NCBI GenBank assembly: GCA_013398955.1
Contig: VWPU01006192.1
Span: 1 to 64,000 of the forward strand
From: Callaeas wilsoni
Lineage: Eukaryota; Chordata; Aves; Passeriformes; Callaeidae
Length of the DNA stretch: 64,000 nucleotides
Reading direction: 5' to 3'
A program made the translations under genes and the position numbers. Below the pieces are notes generated by a model. It saw only the letters and a list, made by a program, of their open reading frames with translations. It was not told the origin of the DNA and searched no databases. Of this stretch, positions 26,080 to 39,243 are shown one piece after another (within the stretch, counting starts at the first letter, position 1; every line of letters starts with the position of its first letter).

Positions 26080-26900
26080 TGTTAAGGTACCACAGTCTGG
26101 GTGGGTGGACAAGATGAGTGAAAGAAAGGATCAGCCTCAGAGGGCAGTGGTCAGTGAGGCCAGTGGAAGCAAAGTGCAAGGGTCTATCCTGGGACCAGTC
26201 CTTTTAATATCTTTAGTAACAAACCAGATGAGGTGGCAAGAGTTCACTTGGCATATTTGCAGGCAGCACCAAATTGAAGAGGACCAGTTGATAGAAAAAG
26301 ATCTGCTGTTTGGAGAGACCTAGATAGACTGAAGAAACGGGACAACAGGAACCTCATGAAATTCTAAAAATGCAAAGTTCTGCACCTACAAAAAAAGAAT
26401 TCCTTGCAGCAATACTATCTTGAGGAGAGTTCTATGGAAAGGGGTCTAAGAGTTTTGCTGTAAGCATCCTGAACATGAGTTAGCAGTGCGCCCTGGCTGC
26501 AAAGAGAACAAAGTATCCTGGGTTGTATCAATAGTATATTGAGGGAAGGAAAAGGATTAACTTGGCGGTTTTTAGACCTATGCAGTCCGAGACATTTCCA
26601 GCCTTAGACTCCCAAGTACAAGCAAAGTATCAACAAACTGGACTGAGTTCAGTAGAAAGCCGCCAAGATGGTTGAGGGCTGAAACACTTGCTGAGTGAAA
26701 AGAGGTTGAGGTGTCTGCATTTGTTAAACCTGGAGAAGAAGCAGTTTCAAGAGGACCTAATAGCATCCTCCCAGTGCCCAGGAGGAGGTCATCAAGAAGA
26801 CAGAGCCAGGTCACAGTGGTGAATGGTGGAGATGACAGGACACTGGGTATGAATTGAAATAGAGGATCTAGGTGGTTTTAAAAAGAAGTTTGGTGGAGGT
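26080..26900 (+). mobile_element. CR1 LINE, internal ORF2 (reverse-transcriptase) fragment, decayed
   Basis: Successive blocks match the CR1 pol region in order: 'aagtgcaagggtctatcctg', 'gggaccagtccttttaatat', 'gacaacaggaacctcatgaa', 'aaagttctgcacctac', 'cagtgcgccctggctgcaaa' and 'ccaagatggttgagggctga'. A short translated piece near 26180 reads QGSILGPVL, which is part of the reverse-transcriptase core. Frameshifts and stops break the frame, and the 3' UTR is missing or unrecognisable after about 26830. The copy is more diverged than the one at 14830. Confidence 0.85.
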
Positions 26901-29900
26901 GCACAGTAGGATTTTATGGCTCTTGAATTAACGTTGAATTTTTGGCCTCTTTAACTTTGAACTGATTGACATGGTAATTCTAATATCTTTTAACACTGTA
27001 TTTCCTGAAATAAAAGGAACAGGTACTGGAAAAAGTTAGGAATGTTTTGGGCTGTTGCTGTTCCAATTAGATGGTATTTGCATTCCATAGAACTTGAGTA
27101 AGAATGTTGTTCATGATGTACAGTCTAATAGTGTTGTTAGACTGTATCTGGCTCTGCGGTTTTTGGGTTTGGTTTTTGCAACTTACCTGTCTTGACGCAA
27201 AGTAATAACCTTTAGAATTATGGAATCCACAGGTAGTCATTATTTCAGTGTTAATGTTCCAGCTATTCAGAAAACAGATTTAGAAAGAGCGTTATGAATA
27301 CAGACGTGAAAACAATCTTAACAGAAAATATGTATCGGTAAAAACAATTCCTTTCAGGCACTTCCAGACTTGCAGAAGTATAAGCGTAAATGGAGAGATG
27401 GAAAATATCATTAGATCTCAGTAAGTAGCTTGGAGACGTCAAATACACAGAAGTCCTACCTTTATTTGTTGTGGAAAATCACATAATATTTAGTCTTTCA
27501 TTTAACATAGAAACTTTATTCAGACTATTAGTGAAACTTGCTGTTGTCTGAACTGTCTTAACTTGTACAGGTAGTATTATTTCCTCTGTTATCCTCAAAC
27601 ATATTTTTTCAGTTGGAATTCAGTACTGTATGATTTGGCCTCCTGAGGAAGCTCTCCTAACCTCTGATGATAGTTGTACTAGATTGTAGCCCTCATTTAC
27701 TGAGCTTGGAATAAAAAAGAGGGATTTCACTGTTGTTCTTGCTTGCCTTAAGAAAAGGCAATCTGATATTCTCTGTAAGACATTTTATTTATCAATAAGT
27801 TTAAGAAAGTGACTCATGTAGCTCAAGATTTTATAGTTTGTGCTCAGCTAACTGAACTCCCTCATATTTCTGATTTCACAGTTGAGAAGTGATACTTTTC
27901 TCAGAGAAACATGAGAACAACCATCCGGGTTCAGCCAAGGAAGACCTGAGGAATTGGGCAATTGTATATAGCACTTTTTATAGTATGCTGGCCACTTGAG
28001 GTTGGACAGCCTAAGGAGGAACTGTCTTTTACTCAGGATTTACTGGCTTTTAGGTTGTTTTTTTCCCCTGTTTTCAATGAACATTTCCAGATTTCACTTG
28101 AATGCAAAAATTTTTAGGGTCTGCAGCTAAAATGGCAGCATCTAACAGCTGGTTATGTCATGAACCATCTCCCTTTGGTTTTGAGCATTTGGTATCCAAG
28201 ACAGCTGTCTCTTTTTTATGTTTCAGGTAGAAGTGAAAGTGAAAGCTAGAAGTGGACAGTAATGTTTTATTCAAATTCTATTATTTGCAGTTGAATACAG
28301 TGCAAAGTATCTCAAATGTATAATTATAAGATATAAAGTTAAATTAAAAGCGTCTTTTTAACAAGAATGTTACCTTTCATAATGAATCCTATTTGTAATA
28401 AATAATGGAATTGTCAATACAGAAATCTTTGAGAAATCTATCACATCTGGTTCCAGAAATATGCAGCAGCAAATATTTATGCAGCATTCTTTTCTGTTTG
28501 TGAGTATCCAGGTTAGATGAACATAATGATGTGCTTAGTCATTTCTTCATCCTGTCTTCAGTAGTTCTCTTAAAGCAAGAAATAACTCAAATTGCCTTCG
28601 CAAGATAAGGGCAATGTGTCCTTTAAGCATCGTGGAGAAAATTACAGATTTCTTGAGGCTGGTCTACACTGTGATCCCAAAATTGCAGACTAATCAAGAG
28701 ATGCAGAAGTGGTGCTTTAACTGGCATGCTGGTGGCCCAGAACCAGTAGCTTGTTTATCACCACGGCATGACTGTTTGGTCCCACTGAAAACTTTCAGCA
28801 GAAGAGAAACTTGGGGAAAGTCTGAATTGTCTTTAATTGCATTTATCAAATGAAGAAGCAGCTGCACTGTAGTTAGAGAGTGCTGTATGCTGTGCTGAAA
28901 TTTGGAAGTCCCTTTGTCCATCTGTAAGCTGCAGGTGGCAGTGGCCAATTCTGGATCCAGCCATAAATGTCAAAAGTGCAGTAGCCAACATGTTACCTTT
29001 TTAAAAGCGGTCAATAGGTTTAAGTTAGGCTTTACCTAACCAGCAATCTTGTAGGTTCTAAGAGCATAAATGTTGTGCTTAATTTCTGTTGCAATTTCAA
29101 CAGAAATACTCCAATAATTGTTAAATTTGGCAGAAATTTCAAAGCCAGGAAGGATTGCAGTTACCTGCAGAACAGCACGTTTTACACGGTCCTTTGTTGA
29201 AGTCAGCTAAACCAAACCTAAACAGTAAGCATTCTCAGCTAAGCTGTAGCCTGGCTAATACATCTACATCTGTAAGGGAAGCAAAAAATACCATTTCTGT
29301 GTTTTCAGGTGAACAAGGATATATTATAAATTCTAATCCTATTTAGAAAGCATATGTGGCCCAGGATTTGCTACATTACTGCCTCTGAGGGGTCCTTAGG
29401 AAAAAGAACAGCAGTGAGCACGCTGCAGTGAGTGTAGTGATTTAGTGTGTCAAACCGCGCTGCGCTTTAGGTAGTATGTTCTTAAGAGTGTCTTAGAATT
29501 TAAGCTTTCTCTGTTGGGTGTAATATTCTTATATTGGTAATGGCTGCCAGTTCTTACGTCAGTAATAGGTTCATGTTGTTGAATAAATGGTCTTTCTATG
29601 TAAGTTTCTGTGAGCAATTTTCTCTATTAAGAAATTAACGTTCTCTAATGTTAAAAGTGATATTTTGCTGCTAGGATTTCCCCTTCTTCCCATTTTGTAA
29701 CCATCTATGTTTAAAAACCCCAAATCATAGGTGCTAGAGTCACCAGTATGCTAGAAAACTACAATACTAATGAAAGAACATCCCTGCCTTCAAACAGTTT
29801 TTCTACTTAAAGAACTTATTTATCATTGTTTATAGACTCACCTGTAAACTTACCTGTCCTTACTTCAACACCCAACTTTAGTTAGTACTTTTGCAGAATA

Positions 29901-29902
29901 CT

Positions 29903-29904
<2 letters not shown>
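26901..29904. other. Non-coding stretch, no recognisable gene
   Basis: Unique AT-rich sequence. The frame at 28614-28853 (79 codons, +) lies in a slightly GC-richer patch but has no recognisable domain or clear splice signals. Confidence 0.4.
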
Positions 29905-29961
<57 letters not shown>

Positions 29962-29979
29962 TTTTTTTTTTTTTTTTTT
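29905..29979. repeat. 75-base poly-T tract (poly-A on the minus strand)
   Basis: Pure T apart from a C at 29937 and an A at 29961. It is the longest homopolymer in the window. Read on the minus strand it is a poly-A tail lying directly after a stop codon of an open frame (see the neighbouring candidate pseudogene). CR1 elements do not end in poly-A, so it is not explained by the LINE family dominating this window. Confidence 0.9.
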
Positions 29980-31439
29980 AGCTGATGCATAATTTCTTTT
30001 TCATTTTGTAAAGCATCTCTTGTGTGTTCAGAGGGACATTTTTCACGTTACTCATTTCCCGTTTGAATGGCATTCCTTGGTCTGGCATTCCTTGGTCTGG
30101 CATTTGCTGATTATCAGTCACTTTCCAAGGCATAACTTGTGAAGGGAAGGAAATACACTCAAACTTACCTCTCTCGGACCATGCATGATTCTGCTCAATT
30201 TCTTCTTCCCTTTAATTTACCCGGATTTTTTTTTCCCTTTTCTTTTGTCAGTGGTATTTAAAGGCAGGCCATTGCTTGCACCATTTTGTTGACTATCAAA
30301 GTTATGTGGCTGCTGCTGCTGTGCTACAGTTTGTTGGTGAATAAAACCTGAAACTCTTCAAAACCAGATATGTCTTGGAATGATTGTTTTGTTGCAACCA
30401 GGAGATCTTTTCGTCAGCTCTTGAGGTCTGCTTGGCTGTGCTGCAGTAGTCCTAGTCAGTTTGAGAATTCTGTGCCGTTGTGGATCCTGATTAGTTGGTA
30501 GTGTACAACTTTCAGAAGGTATCACTCATTATTCTTAAGCAAAATAATTGCTTTTTTTGCCTGCCCTTGGGTACATTGTTTAGCAATTTGTATTATTCGT
30601 GACCATTAGTGCATCTTCTCTTTGTCCTTTCAGATCACTTAGGATTTCCTTTCCTTTGCTATTTTTTATGAATTTCTGTCTGGTTTTATGCATTATGTCC
30701 CTCCATCCTCCTTCATTAATTTACATTAAGCTTATATACATTGAATTTCAGTTGTTAAAAACCTTTTTTTGCTCAATGTGCAATTACCTCTGCCTTGTAG
30801 GAGCATTAAAAAAATTAGTGTCTCAAACTCCCTTGTCCTTACTGCCGTCTACTGTGGAGCACGTTTTTTGCCAAAACTATCTGAGTTGAATAACCTGGCT
30901 GAACGTACATTGCTGGTAAGTGTTAGGACCTGGGAAATGTCAGACATTTTTTGACCATGACTATCACCCACTACCTGTTCTCTTTTTCTGATATCCTTCT
31001 TGTGCCTGTCAATATTTTGTTGTAGTTGTGGTTTCTATTTATCATATAAAACTTCTGTTTAAAATTTTTATGGAAAAACATGTGTATTCGTGTTCACACA
31101 TTTCTCTACTACTTTTCTGTATAGAATCTTACTGTTCACTTATTCCTATTACTTGCATTACTTTAGATGTCTAATTAATTAATTTCCTCCTTTAATTTCC
31201 CTCAGAAACTGTCTTGACATTTCTGAAGATCTATTCTCATATTTCAGCATATTTTGTTTCTGAATTATTTCTGGTTTTTCCAGTTGTCTTCTCTTTCTAA
31301 TATTGTCTGATTTACTGCCTTGCTTTATAGCTTTTGGAACTGAAACTGCTATTGTTAATTCTGTGCTCCAGCAGTTCTCTCTCAACAATGACAAAGGTTT
31401 AATCAGAGTGGATAAGTTTAATGGGAAGTACACTTTCAT
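29980..31439 (-). pseudogene. Candidate decayed retrocopy of an unidentified gene, with poly-A
   Basis: Read on the minus strand toward the poly-A at 29979-29905, the sequence is purine-rich and shows several long open or nearly open stretches. One frame is open for about 75 codons at 30213-29981 and ends in TAA directly before the A tract. A second frame of about 105 codons (roughly 30530-30217) has one internal TGA and is rich in Gln, Asn and Ser, ending in a KRKGKKKSG-like basic run. The two are separated by a run of nine A, a likely frameshift site. An 86-codon frame lies at 31439-31179. A 15-base exact tandem duplication at 30069-30098 repeats the codons for MPDQG. No introns are apparent. 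The parent gene is not recognised and no AATAAA precedes the tail, so A-rich composition producing open frames by chance remains possible. Confidence 0.3.
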
Positions 31440-34400
31440 TGTTAGAAATCAAAGAAGGTAGTGCATCTTAGTGTCTTCATTTAGTATTTTGTGCTCAACT
31501 ACATCATTTGGTCTGTCATTCTACCTGTGGTTATCTCCCAGACCCTCATCAGTTGTGAAGAAATGACTCAACAAAAGTAATGCATTTCTTGTACATTTAC
31601 TGTTTTTAGTGTATCTTTGCAGAAAATTACATGTAAATCTGTTTTAGGATGTAAGGTTATGGCAGTTTTGTAGCAGTTGAAATCTCTGTTGCTCCTGTGG
31701 CCCAGCCTGCTCGGCAGCTTTAGGGGGAGGTTGGTTGATTTACTCTGGGCGGGTGCGTGGGAGAAACAACAAAATTCTCTGGAGATTCTATAACAAATGT
31801 TTACCTGCAAGCTTTAGAACATTAAGGTACAACAAGGCTCTTGGCAAATTTTAAAGTGTAGCTGTTTGGGTTACTCCTATATATAGAAATGCAACAATAT
31901 AGCCTCCAGTAGTGGGTGTTCACCCCTTCTGCACCTGGGCTGTTACTTTGGGCATTGTCAGCAAAGCACCCGCTGCTTTTGGAAATGGACGATTGTCTCA
32001 GCCAGTAACTTGCCAATCTCTCACAGTTGCCTGGTCCTACAGTGGAGTGGAGAAGACAGTGCAGATAAATTATATAAGCAGATCTCCAGGTTAGTGGTTT
32101 CTGTGGGTTTGTGTGTTTGATGGTGCTTGTAGATATGTTGCTGCTCTAAGTTTGAAATATTTTGAAACATAGATTGTCTGAGAGTAAGAAATTGCTGATT
32201 TCCTTGAAAAAAATTATTTATTATTTAAGCAATTTGCTTGTCTATGTATGCCAAAGCAATATATATAGAACCCACTTAAAATTCTAATGATGTTTTGCCA
32301 AATGTTTTAAAGACATAGTATCAACATGACCTCTAAAGTTTCTGAACTTTATTCTAGAGTTTTTATTTCTAATGGAATTTTACTGCTCTATTTCAAGGAC
32401 AATTAGAAAGCAGGTAGATATTTTTAAATATCAGGTTTTTTAATTTTCAATAATATTAAGAAAAAACATGCACAAAAATACTTACTACTATGTACTTCAT
32501 ACGTTGTTTATACCAGTGCCATTATTTTCCACTTAATAGGACGCTGAGTACAGCTGTTAATATATAGCTCTTCGTGTGTGTTTGTGCATGTACACACAAA
32601 GACACAGCGTGTCTGACTGTATTTAAGTCCTCAAAAATAAGATAACTGTGAATTTTATCACAAAAAACCATCTGTTGTGCACTGTGTGTGAGAGGGAGAG
32701 AGGCATGTTTCCAGGTAAGGTAGTTTGTGGCTTAAGGCAGCTGCCTGGTGCGGTTCCAGCTGTGTGTTGGCATGTGTGGCAAAGGGCTCATGTGCATGAA
32801 GCTTGATGTTTCAGGCTCCCAGTCCTGGGCAGATAGTATGCATTAGCCTTTAGATTTATAGGAATTTTAGTACTTCAACCAGTACTTCAACTTGCACTGA
32901 TAGTCTTTTCCAATGCTACCTCTCTTAAATTATTTTTACAAGGCATGAAAGAGCAAGGTATATATTTCCATCTTAAACACTTAGTTGGTTTTTTGCTGGC
33001 TTGTTGTATGGCTTAAGAAAACCATCTTTATTGCTGTTCTTACAGATATCATCAGTTCACCACTTTACTGTTGTTGTTTATGCTCCCTCCCCAATATGAA
33101 ATTTACATCTTCTTGTTGTTTAATCTTGTTAGGAGTGTAGATTATACATGTCAAAACAAAGAAACTTTAATATTTTTCTAGGTAAGAACAGCGCTAAAAT
33201 AAATTGCTCGCTGTTCTTTTTAGATGGAAGAAATAGATTCAGCTCTAGATGTGTTTTACAAGATTGAATCATTATTGTAGCTCATCTTTGAACCTTATCT
33301 GCTGCCTTGCTTGTTTGTTCTTAACGAGTTCCAAAATTAAACTTAAGTATTTGTGGTGTCATGAGCTCATGTGGGAAGGCAACATGATACCTATACTCTT
33401 AAGATTTTTCTTGTTTACTTCCCACTGACAGAAGTATTACATTTATAATATTCAGCAAAATGCCTATAATAAGCCCTGAATCAAAATGTCAGCTCCTGGC
33501 CAATACATTTTCAATGTGCAACATGAAGAAGTTCATGGATCTAAAACTTAAAATCATAAAGGGATAGGATTTTTGCAGAATGAGAATCATGTATGTGGAC
33601 ACAAGCTGAAAGAAGAGCATTGTGCTGTGTGCGTGGGGTGGAAGTCTCTGAGTTGCCTTTTGTGGCAACAGATGACATTGCCAGTTTTCTGCTGAAGTGA
33701 TGAAGAAAGTTAGTGCAAGTTGTGGATGATGGTTGGAGCCAGGTATTGATGTTCTGGTGACTTTCTGTCCTACATCTTAAGGAAGGTCAAAATGCAACAT
33801 AATCAGGAAGTCATTGATGATAGTGATAGACATTTGGAGCTCTTGGGTTACTGGAAAGCAATTGGAAAAAGATAAGACTGATGTATCCCAGCTAAATGCC
33901 TGAGGCAAATTGCTTCTGGAATCTGGGACAGATGGTCCAATATAAATTATATAAACTAAGAGCAAGGAAGAAGTTCAAAGGTTGAGATAATGACATAGAA
34001 GTTTCTTTGCCTGGTATTTTTACCATGGAGGAAGAAGTAAAACAAATGAGAATATAGCTGTAAAGGAAGATATGAGAGTAGGACACAAATGGCAGAAAGC
34101 AGTAAGTAGGTAAGATTTACTTTATGGGCAGAGTTTCTCTTCTGTACTAAGTTTGCTTAAATGTGACCACCTCTATTAATTTTTTCACCACTGTGAAGAG
34201 CTGCTGCTCTCCCTGCAACCAAGCTGTGTGAGCATTCCCCATCAAGCTTCATGCAAAATTGACTGTATTAGCTCATATCTGTGATGAAACAGTGGAAAAG
34301 AATGAAGAAAAATGGCCTCCTTCAGTTGAAATATCTGTAATATCCATAGGCCAAAGCACAGAGTAAACAAAATAAAACTAGAACTACTGGGTCAGGTAAA

Positions 34401-34499
34401 GAGAGATATGCTACTGCTACAAAGTGCATTTATCTTTTGTGGATGAGGCACAAACTCGGTAGAGGGAAAGGGAATGGTGGAAAAAGTAAAACAATTTTG
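31440..34499. other. Non-coding stretch, no recognisable gene
   Basis: 31680-32090 is somewhat GC-richer and could include the 5' part of the retrocopy candidate. 33470-34110 is purine-rich on the + strand, with no family that I can name. A short tandem pair (agtacttcaac twice) lies at about 32871-32893. No credible exon is seen. Confidence 0.35.
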
Positions 34500-34960
34500 A
34501 AAGATCATTAGATCCTTAGGATCTTGTAAGATGGACAGGACTCTGGGGGACCTCAAATCTAAAACCCCTCTGCAGCAGGTAAGTATATCCTAAAGAATTC
34601 AAGTCACAAATTACTCAACCTCCATTTTAACTCATTTACAGCTTATATCTTTTGTTTTCCTAGTCTTTTAACTGGAAAACTATTCCAGAACTTCATGTTA
34701 TTTTGGATCATCTTATGTTTGAGCTACCTTATTTCTGATCAGTGTTTTGCCCTCACTTTAATATTTTTTAAAATTATAATAATTTTTCTTCATAATTAAT
34801 ATCTTCCCTCACTTAATCAAATTTTTATATGGAACAATTTTATCTCTTTTAGCTTTCATTTTAGGTCAAACTTCTGTAATATATTTTTGTCTCAATACAT
34901 TCTTTATTCTCCTGAGCGTTGTGATGGCTAACTCATCATCTATAACATTTACAAAGTGTG
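34500..34960 (-). mobile_element. Possible ancient CR1/L3-like LINE 3' fragment
   Basis: The + strand reads like the reverse complement of an old CR1/L3 3' region: 'ctgggggacctcaaatctaa' then 'aacccctctgcagcagg', later 'actattccagaacttcat', and 'tttgtctcaatacattcttt' followed by 'attctcctgagcg'. The order fits, but divergence is high and AT drift heavy, so this is tentative. Confidence 0.35.
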
Positions 34961-35404
34961 CTTTAGAATTTCAGGGTTTGATTTGAATTTGTATGGAAAT
35001 ATCTCTTTGAGAAAGAGATACTAATAATCATAGAACCATTTCCCCAATTATTAACTGGCAAACAAATGCTAATAATAGTGGCAAAGCCTGTGTGTTCCTG
35101 CATGTAGCAGTGGCCACGTTTTTTCACAGCATAGCTGTGTGTCTTCAAAGGAATATGCTACTTGTAGACTAAATCTTCTGCAGTGAGGACACTGTAGAAG
35201 CTTGACTAATGGTAGATATATGTTTAAAAAAATTGAATGTAAAACAATAATAAAACTAGAAAATGCATAGGAGTTTTGGTTTCATTTAGTTTCAAATTCA
35301 AGCATAAACTTTGAAAAATTAAATAATGCAGTGATTTAAGAGCATAGGAGCTCAGTTATTAAGTGTGGAAAATAATTGGAGTTTCAACACCAAACTAAAA
35401 AGAG

Positions 35405-35755
35405 AAACTTCCAGGGAAGACTGAGAGAGCCTTTCAGAGGTTTATAAGAAAAATGGGGACAAACTTTATTGCAGGGCCTGTAGCAACAGGACATGGGCTA
35501 ATGGTTTTAAACTGAAAAAGGTTCAAATGATTTTATGTATAAGAACTTTTTTACTATGAGAGTGGTGAAACACTGGAACAGGTTTCCCAGAGAGGTCTGA
35601 AGATGACCCATCTCTGGAAACATTCAGTCAAGGTCAGGTTGTGTGGGGCTCTGGACGACCTAGTGTGATTAAAGATTTCCCTGCTCATGGCAGGAGAGTT
35701 GGCCTAGGAAGTGACCTTTAAAAGATCCCTTCCAAGTCGAACTATTCTATCACTT
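35405..35755 (+). mobile_element. CR1 LINE 3' fragment
   Basis: It contains the late ORF2 and 3' UTR blocks 'acactggaacaggtttccca', 'gagaggtctgaagatgaccc', 'cctgctcatggcaggagagt' and 'agatcccttccaagtcgaac', ending 'tattctatcact'. The orientation is sense on the + strand and the copy is 5'-truncated. Confidence 0.88.
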
Positions 35756-36479
35756 CAAACATAAGGGAAAAATAAGCACCTCAAAAAACAGAAGACTATA
35801 GTGGGAGCTTGACTACATAGAATTTGAAAGGGGTTAGTGAGATATGCTAGAAGTCAAGCAAATTAAGCTTTATGGAAAGTATTTAAAGACCCTCCTACCT
35901 GAAGGTAATGAAAAGGATGTTGTTAGATATTTATAATGCTGAAATTAAACAGTTGACTAAAATGGAAGTGAAAGTTTTTGTCTCAATTTTAGATTAGGAA
36001 AGTACAGTAAGACACAATGGAAAAGGCAGAAGGTTTCTATATGTGTTAACACCTTCAAAGTGAAAGCCAAGTTCAGATATGGATATGCTCCTACCAGAAT
36101 TGTGTATCCGAGGGCCCCTGCTACCTGACTGTAGGCTACTGGTGCTCGAACTGAAGTGAGAAGGGTGGTGCAGGTGGTTGTAATCCTGTTGGATTTACCT
36201 CACCAGTTTATGATTTCCAGAAGATACTTAAGTGAAAAAAAAATCACTAATAATATAGGTGCAGGTGAAATGCATGACAAAAGACAAGGAGATTACCAAG
36301 TTTAGATGACTTGAAATTAATGCAGTATTTTTACAGTGGTTTTAGTGAGGGTATGGAGGCAAATAGATTGCCTCTTGGAAAACTTCTAGCTTCCATGTTG
36401 CCTTTCTTGAGATTTTTTTTTAATTGGTGCCTACATAGGAAATATGAGAAGGGAGGGTAAAACTATATCCTCTAACTCC

Positions 36480-37790
36480 TCAGGGGACAGTGCTGGCAAT
36501 GTTTGCTATTTGAATTAACAGATCACCTCCTAAGGTATCTATTGGCAGCCTTATCTCTGAAATATGGTGCAGGGTGGATTAAATACTGGAGGACTGGGAA
36601 GGATAAATGTACCAGTTGTCAAATGGGGGAGAGGAGTCAAGGAGGGAGGATTCAGCTATCTTAATACTGACATCTTAAAAAAAAATAAAAGTTGTAAAAC
36701 TTTTTATTTATGTGTGAGGTAATGAAGAGATGAACAATTGCTAGCATGGGCTTACCAAGAATAAATAATTTTAAATTAGTTTAATTTTTCTGTATGATAA
36801 AACAGTTGAACCTGTCAATAGAAATAAAGCAGTAGCTGTCGTATATTTTTACTTTGTTTAAAGCCCTTCATAAGTCTGCCTTTTTTAACATTTTTATAAA
36901 TAATGCACAGATATGTGATCTAGAAGAAATTAGTGTACAGTAAGTGCAAAATTGATTGGATTAGTATTTCTGTTGATTAATTGTCAATTGATTGCTCTCA
37001 AAATGAAAAGGTATATTGAGCAGGGGTTTTCTACAGATGTGCCTGGAGTCTGGTTCCCTTTCTGTATTTTTACCTCATGTACTTAATGGTAAAATAGAGA
37101 GTAGCTGGAGTCACTCTTCAGATGACACAAAACTCAGGAAAGACTGGAGAACAAGACTATATTTCAGAAAGATCTTGCAAAACCAGAAAAAGAATCTGCA
37201 CATGAGTAGTGAAATCCAGTGAAGATGAGAAGACATGACACCATGAATAAATCATAGCAGTCTTTCAGAAAAGGATGTTATAGGGTTTTTCATTTGATAG
37301 TGCTATACTGTATCAAAAGATAATCCTGCCACTGGGATGTACTGGTTGAAGTGCAGACAGTGAAATGAGCAAAGTTACAGTTGTATTGAAGTCTCTGCTG
37401 GAACAGTGTTTTCTACTTGGGGAGAGATGTTGCAAGGAAAACTTGAACCACTTTGAGGCTGAACAGAGGCATCAGAGGTGACCAGAAGATAGGAGGAATC
37501 CCTGAGAGGGTGCTTCATTTGTTTAGCCTGTGGAAGTAAAGACAGTGACGAAGAGAAGAGTGTGGTTTTCTAATATGTACAAGGCTGTTGCAGAAGAAAT
37601 TAAGGAAGAATTGCTTGTGTTGATGGTGTCCTTGGTAAGTAAGAGCAGTCAAAACTCTATCAAAAACTCAAAGGAGATATTAGAGAAACATTTCTGAATT
37701 GCAATTAATTAAATAGATTGCATGAAAAGGCTTTGAATTTTTGTCATTGCTAGGCTTTGAAGAGCTGGTTAGAGATGTGTAGCTATAGAT
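36480..37790 (+). mobile_element. Ancient CR1/L3-like LINE, ORF2 reverse-transcriptase region to near the 3' end
   Basis: Although heavily mutated, blocks appear in the order of a CR1/L3 pol gene. 'actggaggactgggaagg' and 'ataaatgtaccagttgt' lie near 36580-36620. 'agcatgggcttaccaagaat' is near 36743. At 36796-36880 'tatgataaaacagttgaacc' leads into 'tttactttgtttaaagccct', the segment encoding the LDFSKAFD-type motif. 'ggagtcactcttcagatgac' then 'acaaaactcagg' at about 37108-37138 is the AD(D)T-type region. The tail runs through 'agagggtgcttcatttgttt' and ends near 'gaagagctggttagagat'. All frames are broken. It lies about 700 bases downstream of a younger CR1 in the same orientation but is a separate, older insertion. 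Confidence 0.72.
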
Positions 37791-39243
37791 TTCCCCACTT
37801 TTGAGAGTAAGGTGGAAATTTTTTTTAAAAAAAACATTGTTTCTTTAACCTGTATTTTTCTAGAAGTTTCTGACTGAATGACTGCCCAGAACAGAAGTAT
37901 ACAAGTTGAAGTGACATAACATCAGCAGTTACATTTACAGGACACCCTACTTGAATTCACCTTTGAGAAAAAAAATGATGAAACCTTTTCTTCTTTGTAA
38001 TGGGGAGAGGAGGGAGGAGTAAAAATAATGTTAAAAGATTGCTCTAGACTGTAGAGATCTTATTCATATTGGACAGTGAAAGTGATAAACTCTTCTCTTG
38101 ATTCAAACATAATATATTTGATTCAAGAGACACTTGTTTTGAAATAACCTTTTAATGCTTGAGTAGGAATTTGAATTCTAACGGTTGTCTTCAGATGAGT
38201 TTTAAACAATATATTTGGGTTTGTATAATCATAGCTTTTGTCTGTCCCTCATCTTTCTCTGATTTGAATTTGAGAGGTATCTTTTCAACATGACTGTCCA
38301 GACTATTTTAGCCTTCTAAGACTAACTTTATTTTCTCTGTTTCTTCAAGGATGGTCATCTGTGTGGGGTTTTTTGCTATAATCTGTATAGAGAAGAAGCT
38401 TAATTAAAAATTTATTGCCATTTTATGTTTGACGAAAAGCTAAACAATGCATTAGACTAAATTGTCCGTTACACTTTTATGCAAGACAGTGTAATTACAT
38501 GAAAAAACCTTAACAGTAAGAATAAAATTTATCATAGGATAGTGCTAATGCATTTATGTGCAATGAGAGTCAGTTTAATTGTGGTACATTTAAGATTGGT
38601 ATGCCAAGGGCAATAAACTTTATAACAACATACAAAAGTTTAATAAGCATGAAACATCATAAGAACAATGTAGACTAAACCTTCCTTGCATCCGAAAAGC
38701 TGAAATGCAAAGAAGTTTTTATTTATTGCCTCAGGTAAAAAAGTCTGTAGAAACAGATAAGTGATGACAAAGCTTTGATGTTAATAAACCCAAATGGAAG
38801 TAAAACTCAAAGTGTGTAAATGGCTAGGTTATAAAAAGAAAGATGACAGAGTTATACCCTGTAATTAGGTGTAATTTGTGCTTTTGGCGCAGCTATTTGT
38901 CCTGCATGAATGAGAGGTTGTCTTATGTTTTCTTGTCCCTGTATAATAGAATTGCAGTACGGGCACATCCCACTTAAAGCCTCCCTAGGATTTTTTTTCA
39001 GTAAGTATTTGAAAGCACTGTACATACTGATCCCCTCCTGGGAGCACTATAGCCAGTTTGCCTTTCCTAGTACTTAAAAATAACCGTAAGCTGAGTGTTT
39101 ATAAAACACTTCCAGCTAGAAACAAAGTAGTAATTTTAGAAAAAGTGCAACCAAATGACAAAATTAATTTCTACCTTGAGTATAAATCATGGACTTATGC
39201 GTTATACAAGTAAATTACATCAAAACTAGAAAATAATTAATCC

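Noticed and set aside
26080..26900. Possibility of an intact reverse-transcriptase gene
   Set aside because: The CR1 blocks are in order, but stops and frameshifts interrupt the frame and the remaining frames are short.
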